Of a DNA stretch of 32,545 bases, positions 9,086 through 18,595 are shown piece after piece (position 1 is the first letter of the stretch; every line of letters begins with the position of its first letter). Location of the stretch: positions 1-32,545 of the forward strand of contig JBGVOE010000109.1 of NCBI GenBank assembly GCA_045126355.1. Reading direction: 5' to 3'. The stretch is from CAZSIA01 sp045126355. GTDB taxonomy: Bacteria; Bacillota_I; Bacilli_A; Acholeplasmatales; Anaeroplasmataceae. The notes beneath the pieces are model-generated. The model did not search any database, was not told where the DNA came from, and worked only from the letters and a program-made list of their open reading frames with translations. The translations under genes and the position numbers were made by a program.

Positions 9086-10735
9086 ATGAGAAAATATTTA
9101 TTAAGTTTATTAATGCTTGCTATGTTAATTTGTTTAGCCTCTTGTGGTGAACAAACAGAGGAGAGTGGAAATATGAAAGATTATAATTGTGATATTTTCG
9201 CAACTGAATACGATAATATTAATTCAACAGATAATCCTAATGCTTATATAAGTGGAGCTTCTACTAATTTAGCAGTTAAGGATGGTATTATTGTTAGTCC
9301 ATATTACACTATGAAAATAAATGGTATTGACGTTCCTGTTTATGCAACTAGAACAACAAATACTATTCATTCATTTGCTTATATTGATGTTGATGTTAAA
9401 GATAAGGCGTTAGATTTCTCTTTAGATATTGAATTAACTATCAATAAAGATACTACAAGTGTTTTTTCAAAGAAAAATCCTAGCGTTGTAGTATTACCTG
9501 AAAAAAGAGGGGTAGTAGCTGAATTTAATGAAAATGTTGTTACTACTACAGTTAATGCTTTTGGTAGTTATTCATTTGCATTTAATAAAAAACAAGATGA
9601 AGCTTTAACTTTAATGGTTACTGAAAAACAAAATACTGAAGAGTTATTTGGAATTAAAGATATAGTATATATTGAACCAGGTGACTATTCAACTGACAGA
9701 AGAGAAGAAACTTTATTCGAAGAAGAAGATAAAGTTTACTATTTCAAAAAAGGTAGACATTTAATTGATAGAATTTTTGTTCCATCTAATTCAATTTTAT
9801 ACCTTGAACAAGGTGCTTATTTAGAAGTTGTTCCTACTACTGTTGATTATGTTATTAGAAATACAGGCGAAGATAACATTAAGGTTATGGGAAGAGGATT
9901 AATTGATTATTCTGGTTGTTGTGGTAGTGAAGTACCTGCTGGATACAGCAATAATAAAAAAAGTTTAAGTTTCAGCAACATTAATGATATGACATTTAGT
10001 GGTATTACTGTTATTAATTCTCAAACATGGACATTATGTTTAAATAACTGTAAAGATGTTTATGTTAGTGAAGTTTTATTCTTTGGTTATAGAGTATTTT
10101 CAGATGGTATTATGTTATCAGATTGTAAAGATGCATTAGTTGAAAAGAACTTTGTTCGTACTGGAGATGATGCATTTGAAACAAAATCAACAACTTCAAA
10201 AGGTTTAACAGAAAATGTATGGTTTAAAAATAACGATGCATGGACAGATAAAGGTGTTGCTTATGGTTGTATTTATGAATCAAATCATGATACTACTGAT
10301 GTTCATTTTGAAGATTGTACAGTAGGATTTGCAATGGGTACATGGAGTAATCATTTAGGATGCTGTGTTATTCAAATGGGTAATAGAAAAGGTGCTAAAA
10401 TGTATGACATTACATTCAATAATTTTGAAATTTATATGAATCACAATGCTGCTATTTTAAATATCTTTATTGGTGGTTCTGGTGGACGTGGTGAAGGTTA
10501 TGGTCACGTTGATAAAATTTATTTCAGCAATATCGTTGCTAAACGTAATTATGGTGCTGTATTAAATTTACGTACTTATGATTCTATTAATTGTAGTATT
10601 GAAAGAGTTTATGTAGATAATGTTATTTCAAATGATGTTTTATTTACAAAAGATAATTATAAAGAATATGTTAATGATAATGTAGCTGGTGGATATAATT
10701 TTAAACTTCTACAAATCAATACGCAAAATAAATAG
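9086..10735 (+). CDS. Beta-helix glycoside hydrolase lipoprotein 2 (clan GH-N-like)
   Basis: A 549-residue lipoprotein, paralog of the hydrolase at 5558. The signal has lipobox LASC (Cys20). The ATG lies 3 bases after the permease stop, with AAGGGAT inside the permease's last codons as a plausible ribosome site. The N-terminal beta-rich domain (about 65-190) is followed by FKKGRHLIDRIFVPSNSILY and then the beta-helix. The active-site pattern is SDG (Asp340) and GDD (Asp361, Asp362), again 21 residues apart, followed by WTDKGVAYGCIYE and HLGCCVIQMG, which the third paralog shares closely. Residue 364 is Phe (GDDAFE) where the other two have Ile. It is probably an extracellular polysaccharide hydrolase whose specificity differs from its paralogs. 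Confidence 0.8.
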   Translation: MRKYLLSLLMLAMLICLASCGEQTEESGNMKDYNCDIFATEYDNINSTDNPNAYISGASTNLAVKDGIIVSPYYTMKINGIDVPVYATRTTNTIHSFAYIDVDVKDKALDFSLDIELTINKDTTSVFSKKNPSVVVLPEKRGVVAEFNENVVTTTVNAFGSYSFAFNKKQDEALTLMVTEKQNTEELFGIKDIVYIEPGDYSTDRREETLFEEEDKVYYFKKGRHLIDRIFVPSNSILYLEQGAYLEVVPTTVDYVIRNTGEDNIKVMGRGLIDYSGCCGSEVPAGYSNNKKSLSFSNINDMTFSGITVINSQTWTLCLNNCKDVYVSEVLFFGYRVFSDGIMLSDCKDALVEKNFVRTGDDAFETKSTTSKGLTENVWFKNNDAWTDKGVAYGCIYESNHDTTDVHFEDCTVGFAMGTWSNHLGCCVIQMGNRKGAKMYDITFNNFEIYMNHNAAILNIFIGGSGGRGEGYGHVDKIYFSNIVAKRNYGAVLNLRTYDSINCSIERVYVDNVISNDVLFTKDNYKEYVNDNVAGGYNFKLLQINTQNK

Positions 10736-10747
10736 GAGGAAAGCTAA

Positions 10748-12448
10748 ATGAAAAAGTTTTTATTAGTTTTACTATTTACTCTTTTATTTGTAGTTATCGG
10801 ATGTGGAGGAAATGATCAAACAAATAGTGGTGAGGAACCTGTAACTACTCCTCCATCAGATGGTTTAGCTACATTTACTAATGTTCATCCTATTTCATAT
10901 CAGGATGTAAATGTAGAACGCGATATGGAAAAATTTTATAAAGAAACAAAAAATGCAAAAGGAAGTTCTCATGATGCTCCACATGAATATGGTTTTGTTT
11001 CAAGTGTTTGGCATAAATTAAAAGTCAATGGTGTTAGTGTTAAGGTATATTCAGCAAGATGTGGATATGGTATTCATTCTTTTGCTTGGATTGATGTCGA
11101 AACTGATGGTAAATTTAGTTTAGATGTTGAATTAGAAGTATTAGAAGGTAATTATTCAAAGGTTACAGTTTTACCTGAAAAAGAAAATGTTGCTGCAGAA
11201 ATTAATGATAATGTTGTTACATCTACAATCGAAAATTATGGAAGTTTCTCTTTTGTTTTTGATGAAGAAGCATATATGGCAATGACTTTATATGTTGCTC
11301 CTTATAGCAAGTTAGAAGTACCTGAAGGATATGAAGTGGTTGAAATTGAACCAGGTTATTATGATAATAGCGAAGAAGCTTCATTAGAATTTACAAAAAG
11401 AGAAGAACCTAATAATAAAGTTTATTTATTTAAAAGTGGAGTTTATGATATAACTAATATCACAATTCCAACAAATAGTATTGTATACTTTGAACGCGGT
11501 ACTTACATGCGTGTTTTTGAAAAAAATGTTGGTGATTATCATGCAGGATTAAGTTCAAGCGGAAATAATATAAAAGTATTAGGAAGAGCGTTATTTGATT
11601 TTTCTAAATGTATTGGTGGAGATGCAAAAACTAAAGGTGTTTATACTTTTAGTGGATGTGAAAATGTTTATATCGAAGGTATTACTACTATCAATTCAAA
11701 TAACTGGTCAATGTGTTTAAGTGCTTGTAAAAATGCAGAAGTGACTCGTTGTATGTTCTTCTCATATCGTACTTATTCAGATGGAATTATGTATTCTGAC
11801 TGCGAAGATGGTTATGCACATGATAACTTTGTTAGAACTGGTGATGATGCTATTGAAGTAAAAGCTTTTACAACAACAGCTAATCAAACTAATAATATCT
11901 TATTTGAAAATAATAGTGTTTGGACTGATAAAGGAATTGCATATGGTTGTATTTATGAAAGTGTACACGATATTGAAAATGTATATTTTAAAAACAACTC
12001 TGTAGGTTTTGCTCAAGCATCTTGGAGTAACCACTTAGGATGTTGTGTTATTCAAATGGGTTCTATGAAACAAGCTACTTGGCATGATGTATATTTTGAA
12101 AATATTGAAATCTATAAAACATCTTGTGCTGCAATAAGTCTTTATAACCGAGCTGCTAATGAAAAAGAAGGCGGCAAGATTCGTAACATTTATTTTAAAG
12201 ATATAACTGTAAAATATATGCAAGAATTAAATTTACCTGTTTATGCGATTAATATTGTTATTAAATTAGCAGATGGTGTTGATTATAGAAATTCAACTAT
12301 TGGTACATTATATATTGATAATCTTACTTATTTAGGAGAAGAAATCACTTCTTCAAATTACTTAGATTATACTAATATTGCATTGAGTGATGAAGCTAAA
12401 TTTTCTAAGTCAAATATTAAAATTAACACTTTATTAGAAGACGAATAA
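10748..12448 (+). CDS. Beta-helix glycoside hydrolase lipoprotein 3 (clan GH-N-like)
   Basis: A 566-residue lipoprotein, third member of the set, with AGGAGG ahead of the ATG and only 12 bases after the previous stop. The lipobox is VIGC (Cys19), followed by a Gly/Asn/Thr/Pro-rich tether. Domain order matches the other two: beta-rich N-terminal domain, FKSGVYDITNITIPTNSIVYFE, beta-helix, SDG (Asp345), GDD (Asp366, Asp367), WTDKGIAYGCIYE, and HLGCCVIQMG. It resembles the 9086 protein more than the 5558 protein in the YGCIYES and HLGCC blocks, which suggests duplication in two steps. It is probably an extracellular endo- or exo-hydrolase; no family number is certain without a profile search. 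Confidence 0.8.
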   Translation: MKKFLLVLLFTLLFVVIGCGGNDQTNSGEEPVTTPPSDGLATFTNVHPISYQDVNVERDMEKFYKETKNAKGSSHDAPHEYGFVSSVWHKLKVNGVSVKVYSARCGYGIHSFAWIDVETDGKFSLDVELEVLEGNYSKVTVLPEKENVAAEINDNVVTSTIENYGSFSFVFDEEAYMAMTLYVAPYSKLEVPEGYEVVEIEPGYYDNSEEASLEFTKREEPNNKVYLFKSGVYDITNITIPTNSIVYFERGTYMRVFEKNVGDYHAGLSSSGNNIKVLGRALFDFSKCIGGDAKTKGVYTFSGCENVYIEGITTINSNNWSMCLSACKNAEVTRCMFFSYRTYSDGIMYSDCEDGYAHDNFVRTGDDAIEVKAFTTTANQTNNILFENNSVWTDKGIAYGCIYESVHDIENVYFKNNSVGFAQASWSNHLGCCVIQMGSMKQATWHDVYFENIEIYKTSCAAISLYNRAANEKEGGKIRNIYFKDITVKYMQELNLPVYAINIVIKLADGVDYRNSTIGTLYIDNLTYLGEEITSSNYLDYTNIALSDEAKFSKSNIKINTLLEDE

Positions 12449-12481
12449 ATAGTATTATATTTATATAAGGAAGTGACTTTT

Positions 12482-14560
12482 ATGGAAAAGAAAATTATAT
12501 ATCAGGAAATTAATAATGTGACATTAATTTACGCAATGCGTGATGATGTTTGGACATTTACATGTGTTCCTACTCAATTAAAAGATCAAGTAAAACCACA
12601 TCGCCTTCATAAAGATAATTGGAGTCAATATTTTGGAGTTGATCCAATGGTTCAAGTTGCTAGAACTGGTGATAGTGTTAACAGAGATTTCTCTAGTGGA
12701 GAAACTAGTTATAACTCAACAACAAGTTATGAATTAAAATTCATCGAACAAAAAGTTATTGACGATGAAGAAAAAATTGAAGTTAGAACATATTTTAAAA
12801 CTCAAGACGGTTTTAAAGCTGTTCATGTTGTTTCACAACAAAAAGGTTTTGAAGCTTTTGAAATTTGGACAGAAATAGAAAATTTAGGTGAAAAGTGTAG
12901 TGTTGATAGAGTATCTACATTCGCAATAGGTTCACTTTCTCCATTCTTAGATGTTAATGATCCAGAAAAATTAATACTACATCGACTACAATGTTACTGG
13001 TCTATTGAAGGAAGAAAAGAAAGTACACCTTTATCTAGATATAATTTTGAGGATTCTTGGTCAGCACTTGGAATTAAAATTTCTAGAATTGGTGCGTTAG
13101 GTGCGATGCCTTCTAGAAACTATCATCCATTTGTTGCTTTAGAAGATACAATTACTAATGTAACATGGGCTGTACAATTAGAAGCTCCTGATTCATGGGA
13201 AATTGAAACAATTCATCGCTATGGTGGTGTTACTCTTTGTGGTGGACATGCTGATTATTTATATGGTCATTGGCGTAAAAACATTGATAATAAAGAAGTT
13301 TTTGTGACTAGAAAAGCTTATGTAAGTGTAGTAGAGGGTAATTTAGATTTAGCTTGTAGCCATATTACTCGCTATCATGATAATTTATTACGTGTTCCAG
13401 AAAGTGAAGAATCATTACCTATTGTTTATAATGAATATTTAACTAGCTGGGGTCGTCCTACTATCGAAAATTTAAGACCTCAATTAAAATTAGCTAGTGA
13501 GTATAATGCAAAATATTTTGTAATTGATGCTGGATGGTTTTGTGATGTAAATGATGACTTATTAGGAGATTGGAATGTATCTAGTGAAAAATTCCCTAAT
13601 GGATTAATTGAATTTAGTAAAGAAGCTACTGAATTAGGGTATGAAGCTAAAGGTATTTGGTATGAGTTTGAATCTGTTACAACAAATTCAAATGCCTCAT
13701 TAAATAAAGATTGGCTTGCTCATTTAGATGGTAGAGTGATTAGAAAAAATAATCGTATGCATTTTGACTTCCGAAATAAAGAAGTAGTTGAACATCTAAC
13801 TAAAAAAGTTATTGAACAACTTAAAGAAAATAAATTAAATTACATCAAAATTGATTATAACGAAAATATTGGATACGGTTTAGATGGTGCTGAAAGTGTT
13901 GGCGAAGGTTTACGTCAACATATGGAAGCTGTCGTAGATTTTATGAAAAAGCTTGTTAAAGAAGTACCAAATTTAGTTTTAGAAAACTGTTCTTCAGGTG
14001 GAATGAGACATGAAGTAACATTTGATACTATTGGTAGTATGGTATCATTCTCAGACGCTCATGAAATTAATGGTGGTGTAGTAATTGCTATGGATTTACA
14101 TCGTATTATGCAACCAAGAACAATGCAAATTTGGGCAAGTATTTTACCTAAATTATCTAAAGATGAAGTTTATTTCACAATGGCTAAAGCTATGTTAGGT
14201 AGAATTTGTCTTGCAGGTCAATTAACTAAAGTTAGTGATGAATATTTATCTATTGTTAAAGAAGGCGTAGATTTTTATGAAAATATTAAAGAAGTTATTA
14301 AATTAGGTAATACGACTTTAATCGATACTGACGAAGTAACTTCAATCTTAAATCCACATGGAATTATAAGACTTGTTAGAGAATTTAATAATCAAAAATT
14401 ATGTTATGTTTTTGCATTTGATAAGACTGATAGAACTGTATCATTTGAATCAGAAGGATATAAATTAACGCACAGTTTTGGTAATGCAATTATAGAAGAA
14501 GACGGAAACATTAAATTTGAAAAAGACTTTAGTTGTGCCGTTTTATTATATGAAAAATAG
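12482..14560 (+). CDS. GH36 alpha-galactosidase-like enzyme
   Basis: A 692-residue enzyme without signal peptide, so cytoplasmic. The ATG at 12482 is chosen over the upstream GTG at 12473 because that GTG sits inside the ribosome site AAGGAAGTGA. An N-terminal beta-sandwich (about 1-300) leads into a TIM barrel with FVIDAGWF, then LGDWNVSSEKFPNGL, the GH36 pattern. In YIKIDYNENIG, Asp458 aligns with the nucleophile of the GH36 KWD motif. In NCSSGGMRHE...SFSDAHE, Asp525 is the likely acid/base. GH36 includes alpha-galactosidases and alpha-N-acetylgalactosaminidases. This one is divergent (KID instead of KWD), so exact specificity is open. It would act on oligosaccharides brought in by the importer. 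Confidence 0.85.
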   Translation: MEKKIIYQEINNVTLIYAMRDDVWTFTCVPTQLKDQVKPHRLHKDNWSQYFGVDPMVQVARTGDSVNRDFSSGETSYNSTTSYELKFIEQKVIDDEEKIEVRTYFKTQDGFKAVHVVSQQKGFEAFEIWTEIENLGEKCSVDRVSTFAIGSLSPFLDVNDPEKLILHRLQCYWSIEGRKESTPLSRYNFEDSWSALGIKISRIGALGAMPSRNYHPFVALEDTITNVTWAVQLEAPDSWEIETIHRYGGVTLCGGHADYLYGHWRKNIDNKEVFVTRKAYVSVVEGNLDLACSHITRYHDNLLRVPESEESLPIVYNEYLTSWGRPTIENLRPQLKLASEYNAKYFVIDAGWFCDVNDDLLGDWNVSSEKFPNGLIEFSKEATELGYEAKGIWYEFESVTTNSNASLNKDWLAHLDGRVIRKNNRMHFDFRNKEVVEHLTKKVIEQLKENKLNYIKIDYNENIGYGLDGAESVGEGLRQHMEAVVDFMKKLVKEVPNLVLENCSSGGMRHEVTFDTIGSMVSFSDAHEINGGVVIAMDLHRIMQPRTMQIWASILPKLSKDEVYFTMAKAMLGRICLAGQLTKVSDEYLSIVKEGVDFYENIKEVIKLGNTTLIDTDEVTSILNPHGIIRLVREFNNQKLCYVFAFDKTDRTVSFESEGYKLTHSFGNAIIEEDGNIKFEKDFSCAVLLYEK

Positions 14561-14570
14561 AGGTGTGAAA

Positions 14571-17519
14571 ATGAAAAAAATAGTATTTTTGATGTTAGTT
14601 ATGTTATCACTTTTCGTAACTATGAAAAAAGATGTTACTGCTAGTGCTTCTGAGTCTAATTTATTAAACCCTGTTGTAAAATATGAATTTAAAGAGGGTG
14701 AGTTAGGAGTAGATTCAGTAAATGGAATTAACTTAAAATCAGTAGGTAATCCAACAGCTGGTGAAAAAGGAGTTATTTTAAATGGTAGTTCTTATTTATA
14801 CGCTACTCCTACAAATGATGCTGATATTACTGATTTATTAGATTCTTTTACAGTCACTGTATGGGCTAAAGAAGATTCAATTGGAGCAAATCATCGTTTT
14901 ATTTTAGGAACGGGTGTTGCTTTCTCTGTTACAGGATTTGGTATGGGATTTTATGGTACTAACTCTGCATACATTGTTCCTAGTGGTGCAGCTGATGGTT
15001 ATGCAAGTAACTTCGTAACTTCACAAAGTGATCATTTTGGAACAAAAGTTCCTAATTATCAAACTTCTACTGAATGGAACTTATATACACTTATGGTTAA
15101 AGAAGGTGTACTTTCATACGGAGTTAATGGTTATTTATACACAATCCCACAAACATTATCAATGCAAACTATTAAAAATTTAACTCAAACTCTTACAGTT
15201 GGTGCTGTTTGTTCTAATGATGGAACTGCTCCAAATAACTATTTTAAAGGTGAAATTGCTGACGTTAGAATTTATAATGACTTTTTATCTGAAGCTGAAT
15301 TCAAATCAATTTTCGAAAAAGGAATTGGTGGAGAAGAATGTATTTATAGAAGTAATGATATCGTAAGTATAGAAGATTCATTATATACTGAAACTACTCC
15401 TTATGATTTTGAATTAGAAGTAGATAAATTTAGTGCAAACGCTGTTGCAAGTGCTTGTGGTGAATTAAATGTTAAAGTTAAATTAAGTGATGGTAATGTA
15501 GTTCCTGCTAATCTTGTATTAAATGAAATTTCTACTATTTCTGCTACAGAAGCTTTTGCTACTTTATTATTAGATGTTACAGGTGTAGCAAATACTACTT
15601 TAAAGAAAGTAAAGGTAAAATTAGTTATGAGTAATGATTCAAAAATAACTGTAAACACATCATTTACAGATCATATGGTATTACAAAGAAATGAAAAAGT
15701 TAAGATTTTCGGATATGGTGGTAACGTTGGTGGTGTTGTAACTGTTACTTTTAATGGACAAACTCAAACTGGTGTAGTTGATGAAAATGGTTGGGCAGTT
15801 TATTTAGAACCAATGAGCGCTAATAAAGTAGGTTCTGATTTAGTAATCACTTATAATAAACAAACAATTACTTATAAAGATGTTTTAGTTGGTGAAGTAT
15901 TATTATGTTCTGGTCAATCAAATATGGCTATAACATTACAATATATCGCTAATAAAGATAATAATGTTTATAAAGAATATAATGAATTTAGAAACTATGA
16001 TAACATTAGAATTTTAGATATTCCTTATGTTGAAGCTTCTGAACCAAAAATTTATGAAACTCCAATAGCAACTTGGACAACATGTAGCACAGTTCAGGAA
16101 TCTAAAAAATATAGTGCATATGCATTAGCTGCAGCTGCTCATTATCAAGCTATTTTAGGTGATGATGTTCCTGTTGGTGTTATTACTGCTGCGGTAGGTG
16201 GAAGTTGTATTGAAGAATGGTTAGATCCAGAATCAATGAAAAATTTAAATTCTTATGCTGCAAGTATGAATAAAGTAGATTCAAGATATTATAACGGATA
16301 TATTTATAATTTAGGTGGATATACTTTAGGTGGTATTGTATGGTATCAAGGCTGTGCTAATAGTCAACCAAGAATGGTTCCTGATTATATTAAACAATTC
16401 GCTGCTTATGTTTCTCATTATAGAGATTTATTTGAAAACGAAGATTTACCTATTATTGTTCAACAATTAGTTCAACATGACAGTTGGGTTGAATTAGCTC
16501 CAATTCGTCAAGCACAATGGGATTTCATGAAGACTCATAAAAATGTTTATACAATTGCTGGTATTGACTCTGGTTCAATGGAACCTAAAGATGGAATTCA
16601 TCCAGCTGATAAATGGCAATTAGGTGAACGTGTTGCAGCAGCATTAGCTTATGCAAAAGATATTAAAAAAGAAGAATTCGCAGTAGAAAATGCATATGGA
16701 ATTTCACCTGAAATTTTAAGTGCTAAAATTGAAGCTGCTGATAAAGGAATTAAAATTACATTTGAAACTACTGATGATGGTAATTTAGAAGCAAGTGGTA
16801 CTGTAACAGGATTCCAAATTAAAGTAAATGGTATTTGGAAAGATGTAGAAGCAAAAGTAGTTAATGGTATTTTAGTCATTGAAACTGAACAACAAAAAAT
16901 TTCTGATATTAGATATAATTATATAAATGGTTATGATACTGTATATGGTATTAATAGATTTGTTTATAATTATGAAGGTGTATTTGTTTATAATAAAGAA
17001 AATTTACCATTAGCTCCTTCAACAAAAATCACATTTACTTCTGATATTGAAGATAAACCAACTGTAAATAATTATCAAACTTTAATTAAAATTGAAGCTA
17101 AATATGAAAATATGCAAACTAAATATGCTGTTGGAGAAGAAATTGATTATACAGGTTTATATGTAGTTGAAACATATGATAACTCTGCATTTGATTATGA
17201 TTCAGAAGTTACTATGACTGATTTAGAAAATTATACAATTACTGTAACAGATGCGGATGGAAACAAGATAAAAGGTGCATTTGAAGAAGAAGGAACTTAT
17301 ATAGTTACTGTTAAATGTGCAAAACACGTATCTACATTTGAAGTTACAGTTTCTAATTTAAGTACAGACCCAGGTGATGTCCCAACAAATAACGGCGAAC
17401 CAACTCCACAACCACAACCAAGTACTGGTGGATGCGGAGGAAGCATCTTATCAACATTATTTGGAACAATTGCATTATGTGGTTTTGCATTCTTATTCAA
17501 AAGAAAAATGGTGAAATAA
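14571..17519 (+). CDS. Surface LamG-SGNH carbohydrate acetylesterase with CGxG tail
   Basis: A 982-residue secreted esterase. The ATG at 14571 is preceded by AGAGGTG; the frame runs upstream into the GH36 gene, but that part is not coding here. After a signal peptide (about 1-28) comes a LamG domain (about 33-265, opening VVKYEFKEGELGVDS). Next is a beta domain, then a sialate O-acetylesterase-like SGNH domain (about 365-705). It has GEVLLCSGQSNM with nucleophile Ser450, GGIVWYQG, and DGIHP with Asp674 and His677. An Ig-like group 3 domain (about 835-935) and a Pro/Gln/Thr linker lead to GCGGS (Cys955), a hydrophobic stretch and KRKMVK. It probably removes acetyl groups from the polysaccharide at the cell surface so the lipoprotein hydrolases can act. 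Specificity for sialate is not implied. Confidence 0.87.
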   Translation: MKKIVFLMLVMLSLFVTMKKDVTASASESNLLNPVVKYEFKEGELGVDSVNGINLKSVGNPTAGEKGVILNGSSYLYATPTNDADITDLLDSFTVTVWAKEDSIGANHRFILGTGVAFSVTGFGMGFYGTNSAYIVPSGAADGYASNFVTSQSDHFGTKVPNYQTSTEWNLYTLMVKEGVLSYGVNGYLYTIPQTLSMQTIKNLTQTLTVGAVCSNDGTAPNNYFKGEIADVRIYNDFLSEAEFKSIFEKGIGGEECIYRSNDIVSIEDSLYTETTPYDFELEVDKFSANAVASACGELNVKVKLSDGNVVPANLVLNEISTISATEAFATLLLDVTGVANTTLKKVKVKLVMSNDSKITVNTSFTDHMVLQRNEKVKIFGYGGNVGGVVTVTFNGQTQTGVVDENGWAVYLEPMSANKVGSDLVITYNKQTITYKDVLVGEVLLCSGQSNMAITLQYIANKDNNVYKEYNEFRNYDNIRILDIPYVEASEPKIYETPIATWTTCSTVQESKKYSAYALAAAAHYQAILGDDVPVGVITAAVGGSCIEEWLDPESMKNLNSYAASMNKVDSRYYNGYIYNLGGYTLGGIVWYQGCANSQPRMVPDYIKQFAAYVSHYRDLFENEDLPIIVQQLVQHDSWVELAPIRQAQWDFMKTHKNVYTIAGIDSGSMEPKDGIHPADKWQLGERVAAALAYAKDIKKEEFAVENAYGISPEILSAKIEAADKGIKITFETTDDGNLEASGTVTGFQIKVNGIWKDVEAKVVNGILVIETEQQKISDIRYNYINGYDTVYGINRFVYNYEGVFVYNKENLPLAPSTKITFTSDIEDKPTVNNYQTLIKIEAKYENMQTKYAVGEEIDYTGLYVVETYDNSAFDYDSEVTMTDLENYTITVTDADGNKIKGAFEEEGTYIVTVKCAKHVSTFEVTVSNLSTDPGDVPTNNGEPTPQPQPSTGGCGGSILSTLFGTIALCGFAFLFKRKMVK

Positions 17520-18374
17520 ATGAAAAGAGAAGAAATATTTATAAGAGATCCATTTTTATTCGTTGAAGATGGTGTTGGATATTTAGTAGGAACTACTGAT
17601 AAAACTGCATGGAGTGGACCTGCGACAGGGTTCTTAGGTTATAAGACAACTGATTTAGAAAATTTCGAAGGACCATTTGTATTATTTGAACGTGATGAAA
17701 ACTTTTGGGCAGATCAAAACTTTTGGGCACCAGAATTACATAAATATAATGGTAAATATTATATAGTTGCGTCTTTTAAAAAAGACGGAGTTCATCGTGC
17801 TTCACAAATGTTAGTTTGTGATGAAGTATTTGGAACATATAAACCTTTAGAAAAACCATTTACACCAAGTGATTGGGAATGTCTAGATGCTACATTATTT
17901 GAAGAGGATGGCGTTTTATATACAATTTTCTCTCATGAATGGACTCAAATTAAAAATGGAGAAATTTGTTTAGGTGTTTTAAATGATGACCTATGTTCTT
18001 TAAAGACAGAAGCAACAACTCTATTTAAAGCAACTGATGCACCTTGGGTAATAGGACATACTCCTACAAAAGATGATTTTGTTACTGATGGACCATTTAT
18101 TTATAAAATGAAAAATGGTAATCTATTAATGCTTTGGTCTAGTCAAGGAGTAGAAGGTTATGCTATGGGTATGGCTATTTCTGAAAATGGAATTAAAGGT
18201 CCTTGGCATCACGTAGAAAAACCTCTATTCTCAAAAGATGGAGGTCATGGAATGATTTTTGATTTCAATGGCAAAACTTATGTTTCTCTTCATCACCCTA
18301 ATATGCCTTTCTTAAGTGAAAGACCTCATTTCTTCGAAATTATTGAAGAAGATGGCGTACTAAGAATTGTTTAG
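17520..18374 (+). CDS. GH43-like five-bladed propeller glycosidase
   Basis: A 284-residue enzyme without signal peptide. Its ATG follows directly on the TAA of the esterase gene, with GGTGA upstream, so translation is coupled. Typical GH43 blocks are IRDPFLF (Asp10, the likely general base), FWAPELHKYNGKYYIVASF, DWECLDATLF (candidate pKa-modulating Asp) and VTDGPFIYKMKNGNLLMLWS. Most GH43 enzymes have Glu in the last motif (EGP); here it is Asp (DGP). GGHGMIF and LHHPN follow late. GH43 includes beta-xylosidases and alpha-L-arabinofuranosidases. The cytoplasmic location and last place in the operon suggest trimming of imported oligosaccharides. The precise activity cannot be read. Confidence 0.85.
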   Translation: MKREEIFIRDPFLFVEDGVGYLVGTTDKTAWSGPATGFLGYKTTDLENFEGPFVLFERDENFWADQNFWAPELHKYNGKYYIVASFKKDGVHRASQMLVCDEVFGTYKPLEKPFTPSDWECLDATLFEEDGVLYTIFSHEWTQIKNGEICLGVLNDDLCSLKTEATTLFKATDAPWVIGHTPTKDDFVTDGPFIYKMKNGNLLMLWSSQGVEGYAMGMAISENGIKGPWHHVEKPLFSKDGGHGMIFDFNGKTYVSLHHPNMPFLSERPHFFEIIEEDGVLRIV

Positions 18375-18391
18375 TATTATGATTATAGAAA

Positions 18392-18489
18392 AATCAAATT
18401 TATGGTAAATCTATAAATTTTGATGTGATAATTTAATATTGTAATTAATAAAGGATTGTTGTCTATAGAAGCGGATACAATCCTTTTAA
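18392..18489 (+). terminator. terminator region of the polysaccharide operon
   Basis: AAGGATTGT (18451-18459) pairs perfectly with ACAATCCTT (18477-18485), followed by a short T-rich tail. A weaker imperfect hairpin lies just upstream (about 18392-18423, ATCAAATTTAT against ATAAATTTTGAT). Together they should end the plus-strand operon. Confidence 0.7.
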
Positions 18490-18513
18490 TTTTATTTTAA
18501 ATAAAATATATAA

Positions 18514-18547
18514 GAAAAAACACTAATTCGCAAATGAATTAGTGTTC
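18514..18547 (-). terminator. terminator of the metallophosphoesterase gene
   Basis: AACACTAATTC (18519-18529) pairs perfectly with GAATTAGTGTT (18536-18546) over a 6-base loop. On the minus strand the stem is followed by six T. It is 50 bases beyond the stop of the minus-strand gene. Confidence 0.85.
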
Positions 18548-18595
18548 AAAACAATGTTTAATTTTTGTGCAATAGAAATAATAGCCTATATTAAA

